Counted from the stretch's first letter, positions 11,712 through 22,774 are shown. The stretch: 64,000 bases of DNA from Euptelea pleiosperma (GCA_035048495.1 CM068547.1:17677913-17741912), one strand, 5' to 3'. Numbers and translations are program-made. Notes: generated from the sequence alone by a model not told the origin.

Positions 11712-12665
11712 ACCTCATATTTCATCATTGGGAGGTTTTGTTTAGGCAAGAGTGGTATCCCATTGTCTATAGAAATTGCATTTCAATGACACCTACAATT
11801 CAATACAAGGAGATGACAACATTATACATTGCCAGAGGATATTGGGATGCTACCCATTGGGCTCAAGCCTCATGGTAAAGATAGATAATTTGGCCACAAG
11901 TTATTTTCAGATCTGAAAGAAGCTGAACCCCAAAAAATACTTGATGGGAAGACTTCTTGGCCAATTTGACATAGTGATGAAGTATAAACCTACAAGGACA
12001 AATTATTTCATAGACACACTAATTCAGAAGGTAGAGTCAGCCAGTCTAAAGCTGGTGGAGGTGGCAACCTGAGCAAACAAAGCAATACAATACATGATTA
12101 CATAAGGAAAGGATTAGAGAAAGATCCTATTGCTAAGAACCTTATGTTACTATCCCCTAGGCGATTCTAGTCCAGGAGGGTAAGACATGGAGGTCTTGGA
12201 TTAGGGATGGACTGGAGATATATAGACTTTATGAGCTTTAATGGGGAAATTTGAGGAAATAACTTTAAAAAGGAATACCATGACATCTGGTGGGCAGGTT
12301 ATCTTGGGCAACATCGGAAGTTGACCCTCCTTAAATCATTTCTTGTATGCCACCAAAATAAGGTGGAAAAAGAAGCATGGAGGACTATTAGAGCCCTTAC
12401 ATGTTCTAGAGAGACCGTGAGGGAGTATCGCAGTGAACTTTATATGAGCCTTGCCAAACGTTGGGGAGTTATGCTCTATTTTAATTAGTCTTTATAGTAA
12501 CCCGTGTTTATACCACAACTGATTGTAAAACAGAAGAGGAACAAGATTATTTGTTAAGAATGTGGTGAAATATTGAGGAATCCCTAACCACATCATAAGT
12601 GATTGGGACCCCAGGTACATAGAGTTAATTTGGACAGAAGTGTTCAAATTATCAGGTTCTAAGTA
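11712..12665 (+). pseudogene. Gypsy RNase H and integrase remnant
   Basis: After the insert the RNase H region resumes (DTSYFIIG, then a YPIVYRN..I stretch and, near 11884, DNLATSYFQ-type and YKPTRTNYFIDTLIQ segments around 11980-12030). Integrase follows: a WAGYLGQHRKLTLL segment at about 12290-12335, a CHQNKVEKEAW segment at about 12350-12380 marking the HHCC finger, and KNVVKY..GIPNHIISDWDPRY at about 12555-12620 with the second catalytic aspartate. Part of the finger appears deleted, and stops are frequent. The core breaks off at about 12665. Confidence 0.72.
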
Positions 12666-12860
12666 ATAAGTCTTTACAAGTTCTCATCCATGAACCTATT
12701 AGACAACCGCGGAGAATTTGTGATGAGATACACCAATGATGATATGGTGCATCTCACACAGTTTATTATATATTCTCTTATAGAACTAATGGACCAATAG
12801 ACCGGAATAATGTGCTTCAGAGGAATATCACAAGCTCTTTGTGAATGCAAATTAGAGATA
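12666..12860. repeat. Insert related to the 13.9-14.1 kb palindromic LTR
   Basis: The segment 12700-12790 (acaacc..ggagaatttgtgatg, then agatacaccaatgatgatat and ggtgcatctcacacagtttattat) closely matches the right arm of the palindrome at 13925-14115 and, inverted, its left arm. It interrupts the Gypsy integrase between the core and the C-terminal part, so it is probably a solo or partial LTR of the same Copia family. I could not place its ends or a target duplication. Confidence 0.5.
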
Positions 12861-12959
12861 TTAAGTAGACCTCCTTGATGAAGCCTGATTCTGTTATAAC
12901 TTACAGAGAAGTTGTGAATAAATTCATAACCGTTTTGAGGTAGCTCCAGGAAACAATCA

Positions 12960-13440
12960 TTGGCACCACAGATGATAGTAAATGCTGCACAAGGTAAAGT
13001 CTTGCAACATATTGGTTTGCCAAAGATTGGCAAGAAATGAGTAATATTGCTAAGGCTTGTCTTGATAAGGCTGTTTAGTAGATGAAACTACAGGAAGATT
13101 AAGCTTCAGCTGCCAAGATGAGGATCCATCTTGTTTCTAAGGCTTGTCTTGATAAGGCTGTTTAGTAGATGAAACTACAGGAAGATTAAGCTTCAGCTGC
13201 CAAGATGAGGATCCATCTTGTTTTTTATGCAAATTTGTCTCCAACTATACCACAAGTATATGGGTGACCTGATGCAAGAACTATCAAAATGGACACCAAA
13301 CCTCTGACAGGGAGGCAGGATACATATTTTCCGATTAAAGGATAAGTTGACATGGAAACTTGGCCTAGATGAAGAACAAGATAAGTTGGAAATGTGCTTT
13401 CACATAAGGAAGGCACGACAAGGACATCAGTCAACCAAGT
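12960..13440 (+). pseudogene. Gypsy integrase C-terminal remnant
   Basis: The recognisable segments are MIVNAAQGK (about 12975) and YWFAKDWQEMSNIAKACLDK (about 13010-13070), both typical of the region after the integrase core in chromoviruses. Further on are a MGDLMQELSKWTPNL-like and a WKLGLDEEQDKLEMCF-like stretch to about 13430, close to where a chromodomain would be expected; I cannot confirm one. Stops and an exact 87-bp tandem duplication disrupt it. Confidence 0.6.
13050..13223. repeat. Exact 87-bp tandem duplication
   Basis: The unit beginning ctaaggcttgtcttgataag occurs at 13050-13136 and again at 13137-13223 with no difference that I can see. It lies inside the decayed Gypsy integrase tail, whose surrounding sequence is heavily mutated, so the duplication is much younger than the element. 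Replication slippage or an assembly artefact would both give this. Confidence 0.9.
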
Positions 13441-13568
13441 GAGGGAAGATTGTCACAAACACCTTCAAACTATTATTGTATATGAAAGAATAAACAAAAA
13501 TTTATAGAAACTTCTAGAAGTTTGTTGAAGTAAAAAATCTCTAAAATATTCCTAAGTTCTAAAGAAAT

Positions 13569-14157
13569 TAATCAAGTTTAGAGAAAGTAGGAGGAGAATG
13601 GAATGTCACACACCATGGAGAGATAACAGCCCATATTGTCTTTCTCTCTTTGACGTGCTGAGAATGTGGAGAGAATGAAATCTTTTTACTAAGGCTATTT
13701 TCATAAGATAAGTCTCTAAAATCTATGAGGATATATGAGAAATGGAAATCTAATGAGGTGGAAGCTACTGACATGGTAAGGGAATCTTGTGACTAGGACA
13801 TCCTAGTCCCAGGTCCTTGAGAGATGGTGGACGGTCCATGAGAGGTGGTGGTGATGCACAGTGTATAACCGTATGAAGTATAATAATTAACATATTAGAG
13901 AATACATAATAAAGTGTGTGAGATGCATCATATCATTATTGGTGTATCTCATCACAGATTCTCCTTAGTTGTCAAGATTTGGAAGATAGAGATAAACAAG
14001 ATCTAAAGATGGAAACAAATCTAACAGATGTAATCTAAGATATTATCCTAATCTTCCAAATCTTGACAACCACAGAGAATCTATGATGAGATACACCAAT
14101 GATGATATGGTGCATATTATGTATTCTCTAATAATCACAGATTCTCTAATATAACGT
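13569..14157 (-). repeat. 3' LTR of the decayed Copia, with internal palindrome
   Basis: About 590 bp following the RNase H end on the minus strand. The left edge matches the LTR remnant at 21661 (taatcaagtttagaga). The right edge follows a degraded purine tract (cttgcggagg on the minus strand) and begins TGTACGTTATATTAGAGAAT. The right half contains a large inverted repeat (13875-14140). Confidence 0.6.
13875..14140. repeat. Long imperfect inverted repeat (hairpin-forming)
   Basis: The left arm (about 13885-13988: tattagagaatacataata, then catatcattattggtgtatc, then gttgtcaagatttggaaga) pairs with the right arm (about 14053-14138: tcttccaaatcttgacaac, then gatacaccaatgatgatatg, then tattatgtattctctaata). 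The loop is about 65 bp. Arms match over roughly 85-100 bp with a short insertion on the left. It lies inside the Copia LTR and could be a foldback element inserted there or an intrinsic LTR palindrome. Confidence 0.75.
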
Positions 14158-14170
14158 ACACCTCCGCAAG

Positions 14171-14919
14171 CTATAAGTTGGGAGATAACAGATGCGTATA
14201 GCTTGTCTCCCACACAATAAGAGTAACGCAGGGAAAATCCTTAGTGAAGATGGTGGCAAGCTGAAGATGACTTGTGATGAACTGAACACGGATAGAACCA
14301 ACAAGTATATTTCTCAAATGAAGTGGTAGTCCAACTTGATGTGTTTGAAATAGGCATGAAACATGGGATTTGGAACACATGTAAATAGTACTCTGATTGA
14401 TACAGAAAAGAAGAGACAGTTCAAATAAATGAAATGAAATGAAAAGATAGAGCTCAACAAGTATAGCAAGAGACCGGTACTCAGCTTTAGCACTATATTG
14501 AGACACTATAGGTTTTTTTCTTAGCACTCCAAGATCACGAGCATATTTGGATAGAGAAAAATTTGTCTAGAGTAGGAGTAACTTCAATCTTGAGTAAGTC
14601 GTGACATGGACCTAGGTCTTTATAACAAAATTGCAGCCAAGGCAAGAGATGAAGTCCATTAATGGTCAGCGGCTGTCGCTAAAACTGTAGTGATTACCAG
14701 CAAAGGGGAGCTCCCAATGGGAATAGTATCCTCGACATATAGCAGTAGTAGTAGGATTCTAGAGGATCGTCTGTAGATCAAACGAGAGCATTCAACTTTA
14801 CTTCATATAAAACCTACATGCATAAGAAAGGAGCTAAACCTTTCGAACCATGCTCTGGGAGCCTTTTTTAAACCATACAAGGCCTTATGAAGGTAACACA
14901 AATGTTGAGGTCGTGACAC
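14171..14919 (-). pseudogene. Copia RT (C-terminal part) and RNase H remnant
   Basis: On the minus strand 14803-14919 reads [20 protein letters not shown] and then [10 protein letters not shown], the strongly conserved Copia RT block. It is followed by the active-site strand as YVED (about 14725-14740) where YVDD is usual. The open stretch 14171-14527 contains the RNase H block KKPIVSQYSAKAEYRSLA and a later FITSHLQLATIFTK segment. Stops separate the pieces. The RT breaks off where the LINE begins and its N-terminal part resumes beyond 17255. Confidence 0.8.
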
Positions 14920-17254
14920 GTCTTTGCAACGAGGGGTTTGCTCCAATAGTACTTTCCTTACCCTTATACCCAAGAAGCAGGGAGTCGTTGACATCGCTGA
15001 CTTCAGACCCATCAGCCTTGTTGGTAGCTTCTACAAGGTTCTCTCCAAAGTCTTGGCTTCCAAAATTAGAGAGGTGCTCTCCGGGATTATCTCACCTTCG
15101 CAAGGGGCCTTTGTCTATGGGAGACAGATTTTGAATGAGGTTTTGATAGCCAATGAATGCATAGACGAGAGGCAGATATTGGGTAACCCTGGTCTCGTAT
15201 GCAAAATTGACTTACAGAAGGCCTACGTTTGTTGGGACTTCTTGGACTATCTCCTTGAGAGAATGGGTTTTGGCCGAGTGTGAAGGACTTGGATCAGGAA
15301 GTATATCTCTTCGGCGTCATTCTCTATCCTTATCAACGGCTCCCCCACTGGTTTCTTTCGGAGTTCTAGAGGCTTGAGGCAAGGAGACCTCCTATCCCCT
15401 TTCCTTTTCATCATAGTAGCAGAAACCTTGAGTAGAATGTTATCCCAAGCCACTTCGCTCAGGCTATTGAAGGGTTTTGGTATTGGTTCTTCAGGTCTTA
15501 CTATACCTCCAGTTTGTGGATGATACCCTTATTTTCGTAGAGGCCTACAGGGAGCAATGTTGTGTTCTGAATGGGCTCCTAGTGTGCTTTGAGGTGGTTT
15601 CGGGTCTCAAAGTCAACTTCAGTAAGAGTAAGGTTTTTCCTATGGGCGAAATAGAGGATATAGCCAACTTGGCTTCCACAATGGGGGTCTCTGTTACGGC
15701 TCTTCCGACCTCCTATCTTGGCCTCCCTCTTGGTGCTCCTTATAGATCGAAAGTGATGTGGGACCCAGTTATTGAAAGATGCAAAAGGAGACTTGCTGTT
15801 TGGAAGGCCAAATACTTATCGAAAGGTGGTAAGCTGGTCTTGATCAAGAGTACTCTGGCTAATCTTCCTACCTATTTCCTCTCTTTGTTTTCGATGCCTA
15901 TGGTTGTGATTAAGAGGTTGGAGAAGATGATACACCGCTTTTTATGGTTCGGTAGAGAGGAAGGAACTGGTTATCCATTGGTGAATTGAAGACTTGTTTG
16001 CTCCCCTAAGAAAGTTGGAGGGCTCGGGGTCAAAAACCTGAAACACATGAACATTGCCTTGCTCGGGAAATGGTTATGGAGATTTGCAAAGGAGATTGAT
16101 AGTCTATGGAGGAAGGTGGTGGCAGCGAGGCATGGAGAGGAACCTCTGGCATATGCCAGTCGTAAGGTCAGGATCCCATACGGATGTGGAGTTTGGAAAG
16201 GAATCCACAATACTACAGACAGTTTCTTGGCGGGAATCAGATTTGTAGTGAGCAAGGGTGACAGGGTGAGATTTTGGACCGACATCTGGTGTGGTGACAA
16301 GGCTCTCAGAGAAGAGTACCTCCAGATATATGGGATCTCAGAGTTGAAAGAGAACACCATTCACTACGCCTTGGTGGAGGGTGATAACGGCATCTCTTGG
16401 AATCTTAGATTGAGGCGCAACATTAACGACTGGGAGATACCGGCTCTAGCAGCGCTTCTTCAGGAGCTAGAGGGAGTTGTCATGATCAGTTCCAGAGAGG
16501 ATGATATTAGGCAAATCGGCAATCCTAGCGGCTTGTTCTCTGTCCGATCGCTCTATGAGATGGTATCAAAGGGCAGGTCAATGGAAACAGCTTCCTCATT
16601 TGCCTGGAGCCGTAGTGACTTCCCCATGGCCAAGGTTTGGGGATCGAAATTGCCATCGAAAGTGGCTTTTTTCGTTTGGTGTGCCTCCCTTGAGAAGATT
16701 CTCACCATGGATAATCTTATAAAAATACAATGGATCACTGCTAACTTTTGTAGTATGTGCAAAGAGGCTGGGGAATCTCTCAACCATCTTCTTCTGCATT
16801 GCCGCATCGCTCGGATGGTTTGGGGCCTCTTCTTTAGAGAATTCGGTATCTGTTGGACTCTCCCGGCATCTATCTTGCATACCATCAGGACTTGGTCTTG
16901 TCGTGCTTTCCCCCCATGTGGGAGTAGGCTTTGGTCCCTCCTGCCCTTCGTAGTACGGTGAGGGCTATGGAACGAGCGCAATAACAAAATTTTTAACGAC
17001 AAGGAGGCATCAGTTCTTGACATCGTCATTAATATTAAAGGCCTCCTCTATTTCTGGTCTAAGATGATTGAAGAATGTAAAGGGTTGAAGTTTGAGGATT
17101 TTCTCTTTAGATGGGAGTCGATTATTAGTAGGGGCTGCTAGTTTTCTTGCTTTTTCTCTTCACTCCTTGGGAGGCCTTCTCAACCTCCCTTGCTTCTTGT
17201 ACTTCACCTTTCTTTCTTTAATACTATCTTTTACCTCATCAAAAAAAAAAAAAA
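14920..17254 (+). mobile_element. 5'-truncated LINE with poly(A) tail
   Basis: The element starts inside the RT domain of ORF2 and ends with 14 A at 17241-17254, the usual outcome of incomplete target-primed reverse transcription. Upstream sequence to 14919 and downstream sequence from 17255 (minus strand: QLDMKNSF) are two parts of the same Copia RT, so the insertion point is certain. I see no target duplication. Several residues of the Copia RT between the flanks are missing, suggesting a small deletion at the target. Confidence 0.85.
14924..17130 (+). pseudogene. LINE ORF2 remnant: reverse transcriptase, zf-RVT
   Basis: Blocks in order: [20 protein letters not shown] with PISLVGS (about 14945-15035), SPSQGAFVYGRQILNEVLIA, GLVCKIDLQKAY (about 15190), LRQGDLLSPFLFI (about 15376), the active site FVDD (about 15513-15524), GLKVNFSKSK, then LPTSYLGLPLG and KAKYLSKGGKLVLIKS. 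The thumb/linker follows (GLGVKNLKHMNIALLGKWLW, 16020-16080) and a zf-RVT domain (about 16540-16820: SKVAFFVWCASLEKILTMDN, CSMCKEAGESLNHLLLHC). These are plant L1-type ORF2 features. The N-terminal endonuclease is absent. Stops at about 15281, 15520 (frame change), 15987 and 16959 break the frame, so no active protein is made. Confidence 0.9.
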
Positions 17255-17538
17255 GAATTCTTCATGTCCAATTGGTGAACCTCCCAGCCAATCATTAAAG
17301 CAAGACGAATGGTTGCAGGTTTCATAACCAAGCTCAATGTCTCATCAAAATCAATACCTAGAAGTTGAGTGTACCCTTTGGCGACTAAGCTGAACTTTTA
17401 TAGCTCAACAAATCCATTTGAGAACAACTTTGTCTTAAAATCCATTTATACCCAACAAGTCCTATCCCTAATTGACGAGGAACTAGAGTTTATGTTCAGT
17501 TCTGATGAAGAGCCTGGAACTCATCCATGGCCAGCTTC
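17255..17538 (-). pseudogene. Copia RT remnant, N-terminal part
   Basis: Reading the minus strand from 17538 down: EFQALH and TLVPRQLG segments, then SLVAKGYTQLLGIDFDETLS, MKPATIRLALM and VHQLDMKNSF. These are the first conserved blocks of Copia RT, including one of the metal-binding regions (QLD.KNSF). Stop codons are present. The left edge abuts the LINE poly(A) tail and the right edge abuts the 8-bp duplication of the hAT element. Confidence 0.78.
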
Positions 17539-18686
17539 TAGGGCTGCAACTTGGGCGGGTTGGGTCGGGTTGGAGGTCAACCCTAGCCCAACCCAACCTT
17601 AAAGGCTGTCAACCCTAACCCAACCCAACCCAAGGTCGAGCCTACATTTTCCAACCCTATAGGGTTGGGTCGGGTTGATCGGGTTGGTCAATTTTTTAAT
17701 TTTTTTATTGGTTGGAAATATTGTTGAATTTTTTCATATTAAAATAATTTATCAGTCAATACAATAGCCGTTGTGCTAACCATTAAATAATAGCAGAACT
17801 TCATTTCCAAAGCTCGTGAAAGAAAACATGATATTTTCATAATAACGGAAAAGTTCATTAACTCAAATGCTTGATAAAAGTCACTAAAGAAATAACAAAA
17901 AATAATCGTTAGAGAAAAATACGATATTTTCACTATCAACCGATCACAAAAAATGCCAAAATGTAGTTTCAATGACATTTGGTAATATCACACAAAGATT
18001 GTAGTTACTAAGGACAAACATCCATGGGTTTCTGCATTTGCCAAAATGTAGTATGGATATTTGTCGGTAATACTAATGGGTCAAGATTGGGGTACAACAA
18101 TTTCATACAACATTTTTTACAACAAAAATTGGGCTCAGCCAATTTATAAATTAGAAGTATTGAAATGAGATGATTTTTGGCAAGGATGGTCTCTATAATG
18201 AGGAGATCATCCTCACAAAAATTCAAATCAATCTAATATTCATAGACTGGTTTACAAGTTGAAGAATTATGGATCGTTTATTTTTATCGTTAACTTGAAA
18301 ACCACATTTGATGGGGTTAGAAATTTCAGAATAAGCTGATTTTTTGCAGGGGTGATATGATGAGGAGATCATCCTCACCAAAAGTCAGCTATTGATTCAT
18401 CTTCCATGTGGGTACATCAAAATTGTTGTATGAAATTGTTGTCCCCTTATCCTGACCCAAACCTGACCCTTAGTTTTGGGTCAAGATAAGGGGACAACAT
18501 TTGTAAGTCGGGCTTGGGTTGGGTCGGGTTGGGCCAAGCCTCAACCCTAACCCAACCCAATTTGATTGGGTTACCAAAAATCTAGCCCAAGCCCAACCCA
18601 AGTTCTAAAAGGGCTAACCCAACCCAACCCTAATGTCGGGTTCAACCCGTCGGGCTCGGGTTGAGCCTGCCCAAGTTGCAGCCCTA
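17539..18686. mobile_element. hAT-type non-autonomous transposon, TSD ccagcttc
   Basis: A 1148-bp element flanked by the exact 8-bp duplication ccagcttc (17531-17538, 18687-18694), the signature of hAT transposases. Terminal inverted repeats are TAGGGCTGCAACTTGGGC on the left and, reverse complemented, the same with one added G on the right. Both subterminal regions carry many copies of GGGTTGGGTCGGGTT on the left strand and CAACCCAACCC runs, also in inverted arrangement. The middle is AT-rich with no transposase. It is inserted in the Copia RT. Confidence 0.88.
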
Positions 18687-18694
18687 CCAGCTTC

Positions 18695-20590
18695 TAGTGA
18701 GGATATTGAACAACCATCTTAAATCCCCAGGGTTCTTTTGTGATATCAAGTGCAACAAAAAACCTCTTGTGTGGTTTAGATAAAAGATGGAGATCATGAG
18801 GTGCAATCGGACGGCGAGTGTTAGTGAGAGTCGATTTTTGAGACCGTTTTCTAGATTTCAACCTCATCACCACTGGGTCAACATTAGATGATGTTAAAGG
18901 GTGAGATGGAGTCTACGTGAAGGGTAACTCGATCACTATTTATCCACTAGGAATATCAAGTGATGGAGATATCTCCCGAGGAACTTGATTCCACTAGAGA
19001 ATGGAGGATCAAGTTCCAAGGGTGAAGACATGGAGATGTCCTGGGACAATGAGATCTTCTTACTTTCAAAGGAACCAAGATGGTGTGGACACGTGAGGGA
19101 TGTCCTTATATGGGTTATAGGCATCACTCAAATCATCATGTGTATCAAATGCACTCATCACGATCAGAAGGGAAGGAATAGTATCATCAAACATAGTACT
19201 GGACCCACGTAGCAATCATATTAGATGGATATGTCAGCAAAATATCCAAGTCATCATCCAAATCAAAGAAAGAAACCAATTCTTCTAGATTATTGCCATG
19301 AGATGAATCTCTAAGATAAGGAAAGGTAGTTTCATAAAAAAAAACACATGTCTAGAGATATCGATCCGTCTAGTGGAGGGATTGAGACACTGAAACCCCT
19401 TGTGAACTGCATTGAAATCGATGATGACACACAAATGGCTCCTTGAAACGAATTTGTGAGGAGAATAATCACACAAATGGGAAGGCAGAAACAATCAAAA
19501 GTACAAATTAATGAAAAATTAGAAGACTTACAAAATTGGATTGAGTAAGAAGAGACTTGCTGAAGTGCAGCTAGAGGAAGCTAATTGATGAGATAAAAAG
19601 TAGTGGAAAATTCATCAACCTAGAGTTTGGCAGGACCAGGACTGTGAAAAGGAAGGGTAAAGTCAATCTCTATAACATGGCGATGTTTGCGCTCTGCACG
19701 TCCATTTTGTGCTTGTGTGTGGAGACATGAGACACATTTGAGAATTCCACAATTATCAAGATGAAGTAGGAATTCCATTTTTCAGAACTCTTGACCTCCA
19801 ATACATTGAAAAACTTTGATTTTTGATTGAGTTGATTTTCAACGAGTTTTTGGAAACGAATAAAGATAGAAAATCAATTTTAGTTCTTTAGTATAGAACC
19901 ATGTGTACATGCTCTAATCATAAATAAATATTATGTAATACTTAAAATCGAAAAATAGAGGAAATGGGTGAAGGTCTTCAAACATCAACATGATTCATTG
20001 ATAACGGTTCATTACATGTCTTTTCATTGAGCATGAAAGGTAAAATGTTGGACATACCCAACTAATAGCTAGTACATAGAGAAGAACTGGATACATAATT
20101 AGAAGACTCGGTAATATTTTTTTTTCAAATTCAAAAAAATTGATCACTCTAATAGACGGATGACCTAATCAGGTGAGCCGTATATCTTGAGATGCCTTGA
20201 TTGAGGATGAATATATGGATAAAAACATCGGTTTAAGTTGGTCAAGAGTGTACAATCCAACTTCCTAATTTTGGTCCCCAACACCTTCTCAGTTCCGCGA
20301 TCTTTGATCGCAAACTAGACGAAGAAAATTCAAAGAGAGTTATCATCTTGTGTGAATTTATTGATAGAAAAAAGATCTCTTGAATATCAGAACGAAATGG
20401 AACTAGCATGAGAAATAGTATGAAAGGAGGTGTTACCTGTTAAGATTTGATATGAGCCCTAATACTATTGTGACCTAGTAAAGCAACCTAAGTTGTGAGT
20501 CATATGAAGCGAGGCCCCACTATCTTCGTAGCATTATGCATCCGAAGTGTTATTAATAGTCATTGATGCAACAGCCTCAAGTATGGGAGA
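18695..20590 (-). pseudogene. Copia integrase to protease remnants
   Basis: The minus strand carries scattered remnants. They are the end of the RT lead-in (18695-18780: LISQKNPGDLRWLF type), an integrase-derived stretch (about 19650-19830, with HVSTHKHKMDVQ-type sequence), a GAG-pre-integrase area (about 20200-20400) and the protease motif EDSGAS.HMTHNL (about 20490-20535), where the aspartate and DSG are intact. Frames are broken repeatedly. The open stretches at 18936-19127 and 19285-19494 are part of this region, not separate genes. Confidence 0.55.
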
Positions 20591-20599
20591 GGACTGGAA

Positions 20600-21640
20600 G
20601 GCCCAATTTAGGTGATTGTAACAATCTAGAGCTTTATGTCCAAATTCTCCACATATTTGGAAGAATGTTTTTGTGAGAAACTTCTAGGAGATGATGCAGG
20701 ACTGCCAAACACCGCTTGAGGGTGACTGAATTCTAGAAGTTCCTTGAGGGGAGCTAGAGGAATTACTATTATTCCCAAACTTGTGTCCCCTATAAATTTT
20801 TTTGATTCTATTGGAGTATTGTTCGAGAGGGTGTTGAAGTGAAAACCTCCCCCACTTTGATTATTTCTACTAGAATGTTTACCTCCTTGTGCCACAGAGG
20901 TAGTGTCATGTTAAGGTACAACAAGAGCGAAGGTTAGAATCAAATTTTCCCGGCTCAAGAAAGAGAGACCGACCTTCTTGGAAGATGAAAATGTCACATA
21001 CATGTGGAATTTTGACTCGAGGCTTTTGAGAAGCCAGAACACCTAGTCATCATCAAGAATAGGGATTCCAATAGGAGCAATAGTGCAACAGACAACACAA
21101 AATTTGCTTTCATGTTCAAATCTGGATGAGGTGCCCCCCTTTAAGGAGTTGTAATTTTGTATGGAGCTTGAGTTCCCTTGTCTTGGATCTATGAGAATTG
21201 ATTTCCTCAAGTTTGTCTAGATTTAATGAGCATGTGTTACATTGAGCACACATGCCAATGCTTCCCCAAAGCGTGTGACTATGAGCACACTGCTCACAAG
21301 TTGATCCGTATACTTTCCTAGTATTGAAATTCAAGGTTCAGTGCAGTAGTTTCATTGTCGAGTGTGATGATGGGAAAGGGGGAGGAGATTGACCCATCGA
21401 CATGGTCAAGAAGATTTTGGCTACGAAGAAGTGACAAAACCTATTTGCGCCACGAGATAATTTGCAGAGTTTAACTTAATTGAGACAAGATTTGATATAG
21501 AAGAAAGGAATAAACAAGGATTGAAGGTAGAGGAAGAGATTATCTAATTTGCCATTAAAAAGAGAACAAAAGAGAAAAAAAAGGAAGAAAATATGATGGG
21601 CTTTACCATGCAGGATCTATCTCCGAGATAAGCATGTGAA
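20600..21640 (-). pseudogene. Copia gag remnant
   Basis: The open stretches 21116-21334 (RSKTRELKLHTKLQLLKGGH, a Copia gag helix) and 20626-20895 (VAQGGKHSSRNNQSGGG-type linker, then a degenerate knuckle region ENLDIKL) read in the order expected before the protease. The zinc knuckle at about 20600-20650 has lost recognisable cysteines in a single frame. The PBS complement and 5' LTR edge follow at 21650-21661. Confidence 0.6.
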
Positions 21641-21735
21641 TTAATGTTACTTTGATACCATAATCAAGTTTAGAGACAGTAGAAGAAGACAAACATGAGT
21701 GAGACATCACACGCTATAGAGAGAAAGGGATGGAT

Positions 21736-22030
21736 GTTGGGAAGAAAGAACAATAAACAATCTAAAGGAAAAAAGATGAATCACCCACAACGCAGATTTA
21801 CGTGCTTCCCACTAGATTGAGGTATGTCCACGGATCCGCACCGATTCCAATATGCTCTGAGGCAAGAAAAGAAATCCCAACACAATGGATACTCGTATCT
21901 GATCAATTGAGGTATATATAACCCAAGACGAAACTAGGGTTTCCGTATCTCTATGTAAAAGTACAAAAATGCCTGAAAGCTGAGTTGCGGTGTCATGCCT
22001 TCATGTACAGTTTAGCACCATCAGGCTCCA
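21736..22030 (-). repeat. 3' LTR of the deleted Copia
   Basis: On the minus strand it begins TGTTATGTGGAGCCTGATGG and ends near CTTTCTTCCCAACA. It is about 50 bp shorter than its partner, lacking the segment that holds ggaaaaagactggtattaga at about 23122 in the other copy. Confidence 0.75.
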
Positions 22031-22444
22031 CATAACATAAGAATCTCCCACTTCGAGACTTACCATGAACATTTCCACTGAGCTTTAGTCTCTTTTCATT
22101 TGTCCCTTTTTGCCACAATTCCAACAACTACCATCTCCTTTTTTGAATGAGGTTCTGGATTTGCCCCTTCTCGATTTTGATCGACCATAGCTATTGCCTC
22201 CTATGTACGCCTTCTTCCTCTTTCTTCAACACTCAGGGCATTCCTTGATGTTTCACCCGAAGAACTTAAGGTTTTCTGCAAGCTTCCTAGCTTAGGATTA
22301 CGCCTACGACATCATCGTACTTCAGCATTCTTGTTCTTGAAGAGTTGCTCACTACCATCACAAAATTGTTCCAACAGGCTAGTAACCACGATAAAATAAG
22401 AAGAGCCTTGATTACATCATCGAAGCTGATGCTGACGGATTCCA

Positions 22445-22774
22445 CTAAGCCGTAAGCATGTTGAATTCATTGAGATGTGTAGCCACACTTCCATCATTGG
22501 CCACTTTCGTATTGAACAATCTCTTCATCAGAAAAATCTTATTTGAAGCAGAGGGTTTTCTGTACATCCTTGAGAGAGCAATCATCAAAGTTTCTGTCGT
22601 CTTATCCTTAGAGATATTAAATGCTATAGATACAACACGACTCAGCCGCATTGTACCTAGGGCTTTCTTGTCCGGTATGTCCCACTCGGCATTTTTCATC
22701 CTCTCATGCTTTTTCATTTTTCCTCTAAAAGGAAGATAGAGATCCTTCTGATAGAGGTAGTCATCCATCTGCAT
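22445..22774 (-). pseudogene. Copia gag (UBN2-type) fragment
   Basis: A 109-codon stretch on the minus strand: MQMDDYLYQKDLYLP, DKKALGTMRLS, LMIALSRMYRKPSASNK and VATHLNEFNMLT, the conserved blocks of the gag_2/UBN2 domain of plant Copia elements, which forms the capsid of virus-like particles. Downstream (about 22085-22130) a knuckle remnant reads CWNCGKKGQMKRD, where the histidine is replaced by glutamine and the last cysteine is lost. No pol follows. Confidence 0.85.

Larger units (their letters stand above)
9430..13440 (+). mobile_element. Decayed Ty3/Gypsy retrotransposon (chromovirus type)
   Basis: Fragments appear in the order expected of a Gypsy polyprotein: a CCHC knuckle at 9438-9476 (CYICNGDH then a stop, VKDC), protease-region similarity at about 9540-9960, reverse transcriptase at 10100-11017, RT/RNase H at 11712-12070, the integrase zinc-finger area at 12080-12430, integrase core at 12540-12665 and the integrase C-terminal part at about 12960-13430. 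Stops and frameshifts occur throughout. The order gag-PR-RT-RH-IN defines Gypsy, and the knuckle type and C-terminal integrase region suit Tekay/Del-like chromoviruses. It is interrupted at 11018-11702 and probably at 12670-12860. LTRs were not identified with confidence. Confidence 0.8.
13569..21735 (-). mobile_element. Decayed Ty1/Copia element with nested LINE and hAT
   Basis: Read on the minus strand: 5' LTR remnant (21661-21735), PBS complement at about 21650-21660 (tgatacca on the plus strand), gag (about 20600-21450), protease motif DSGAS at about 20495-20535, GAG-pre-integrase and integrase remnants (18700-20400), RT and RNase H (18695-18780, 17255-17538, 14171-14919) and 3' LTR (13569-14157). 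The order PR-IN-RT-RH defines Copia. A LINE separates the two parts of RT and a hAT element sits in the front part of RT. Many stops and frameshifts make it inactive. The taatcaagtttagaga start shared at 13569 and 21661 ties the two LTRs together. Confidence 0.78.

Noticed and set aside
16553..17029. 158-codon minus-strand open frame
   Set aside because: It is antisense to the zf-RVT part of the LINE.
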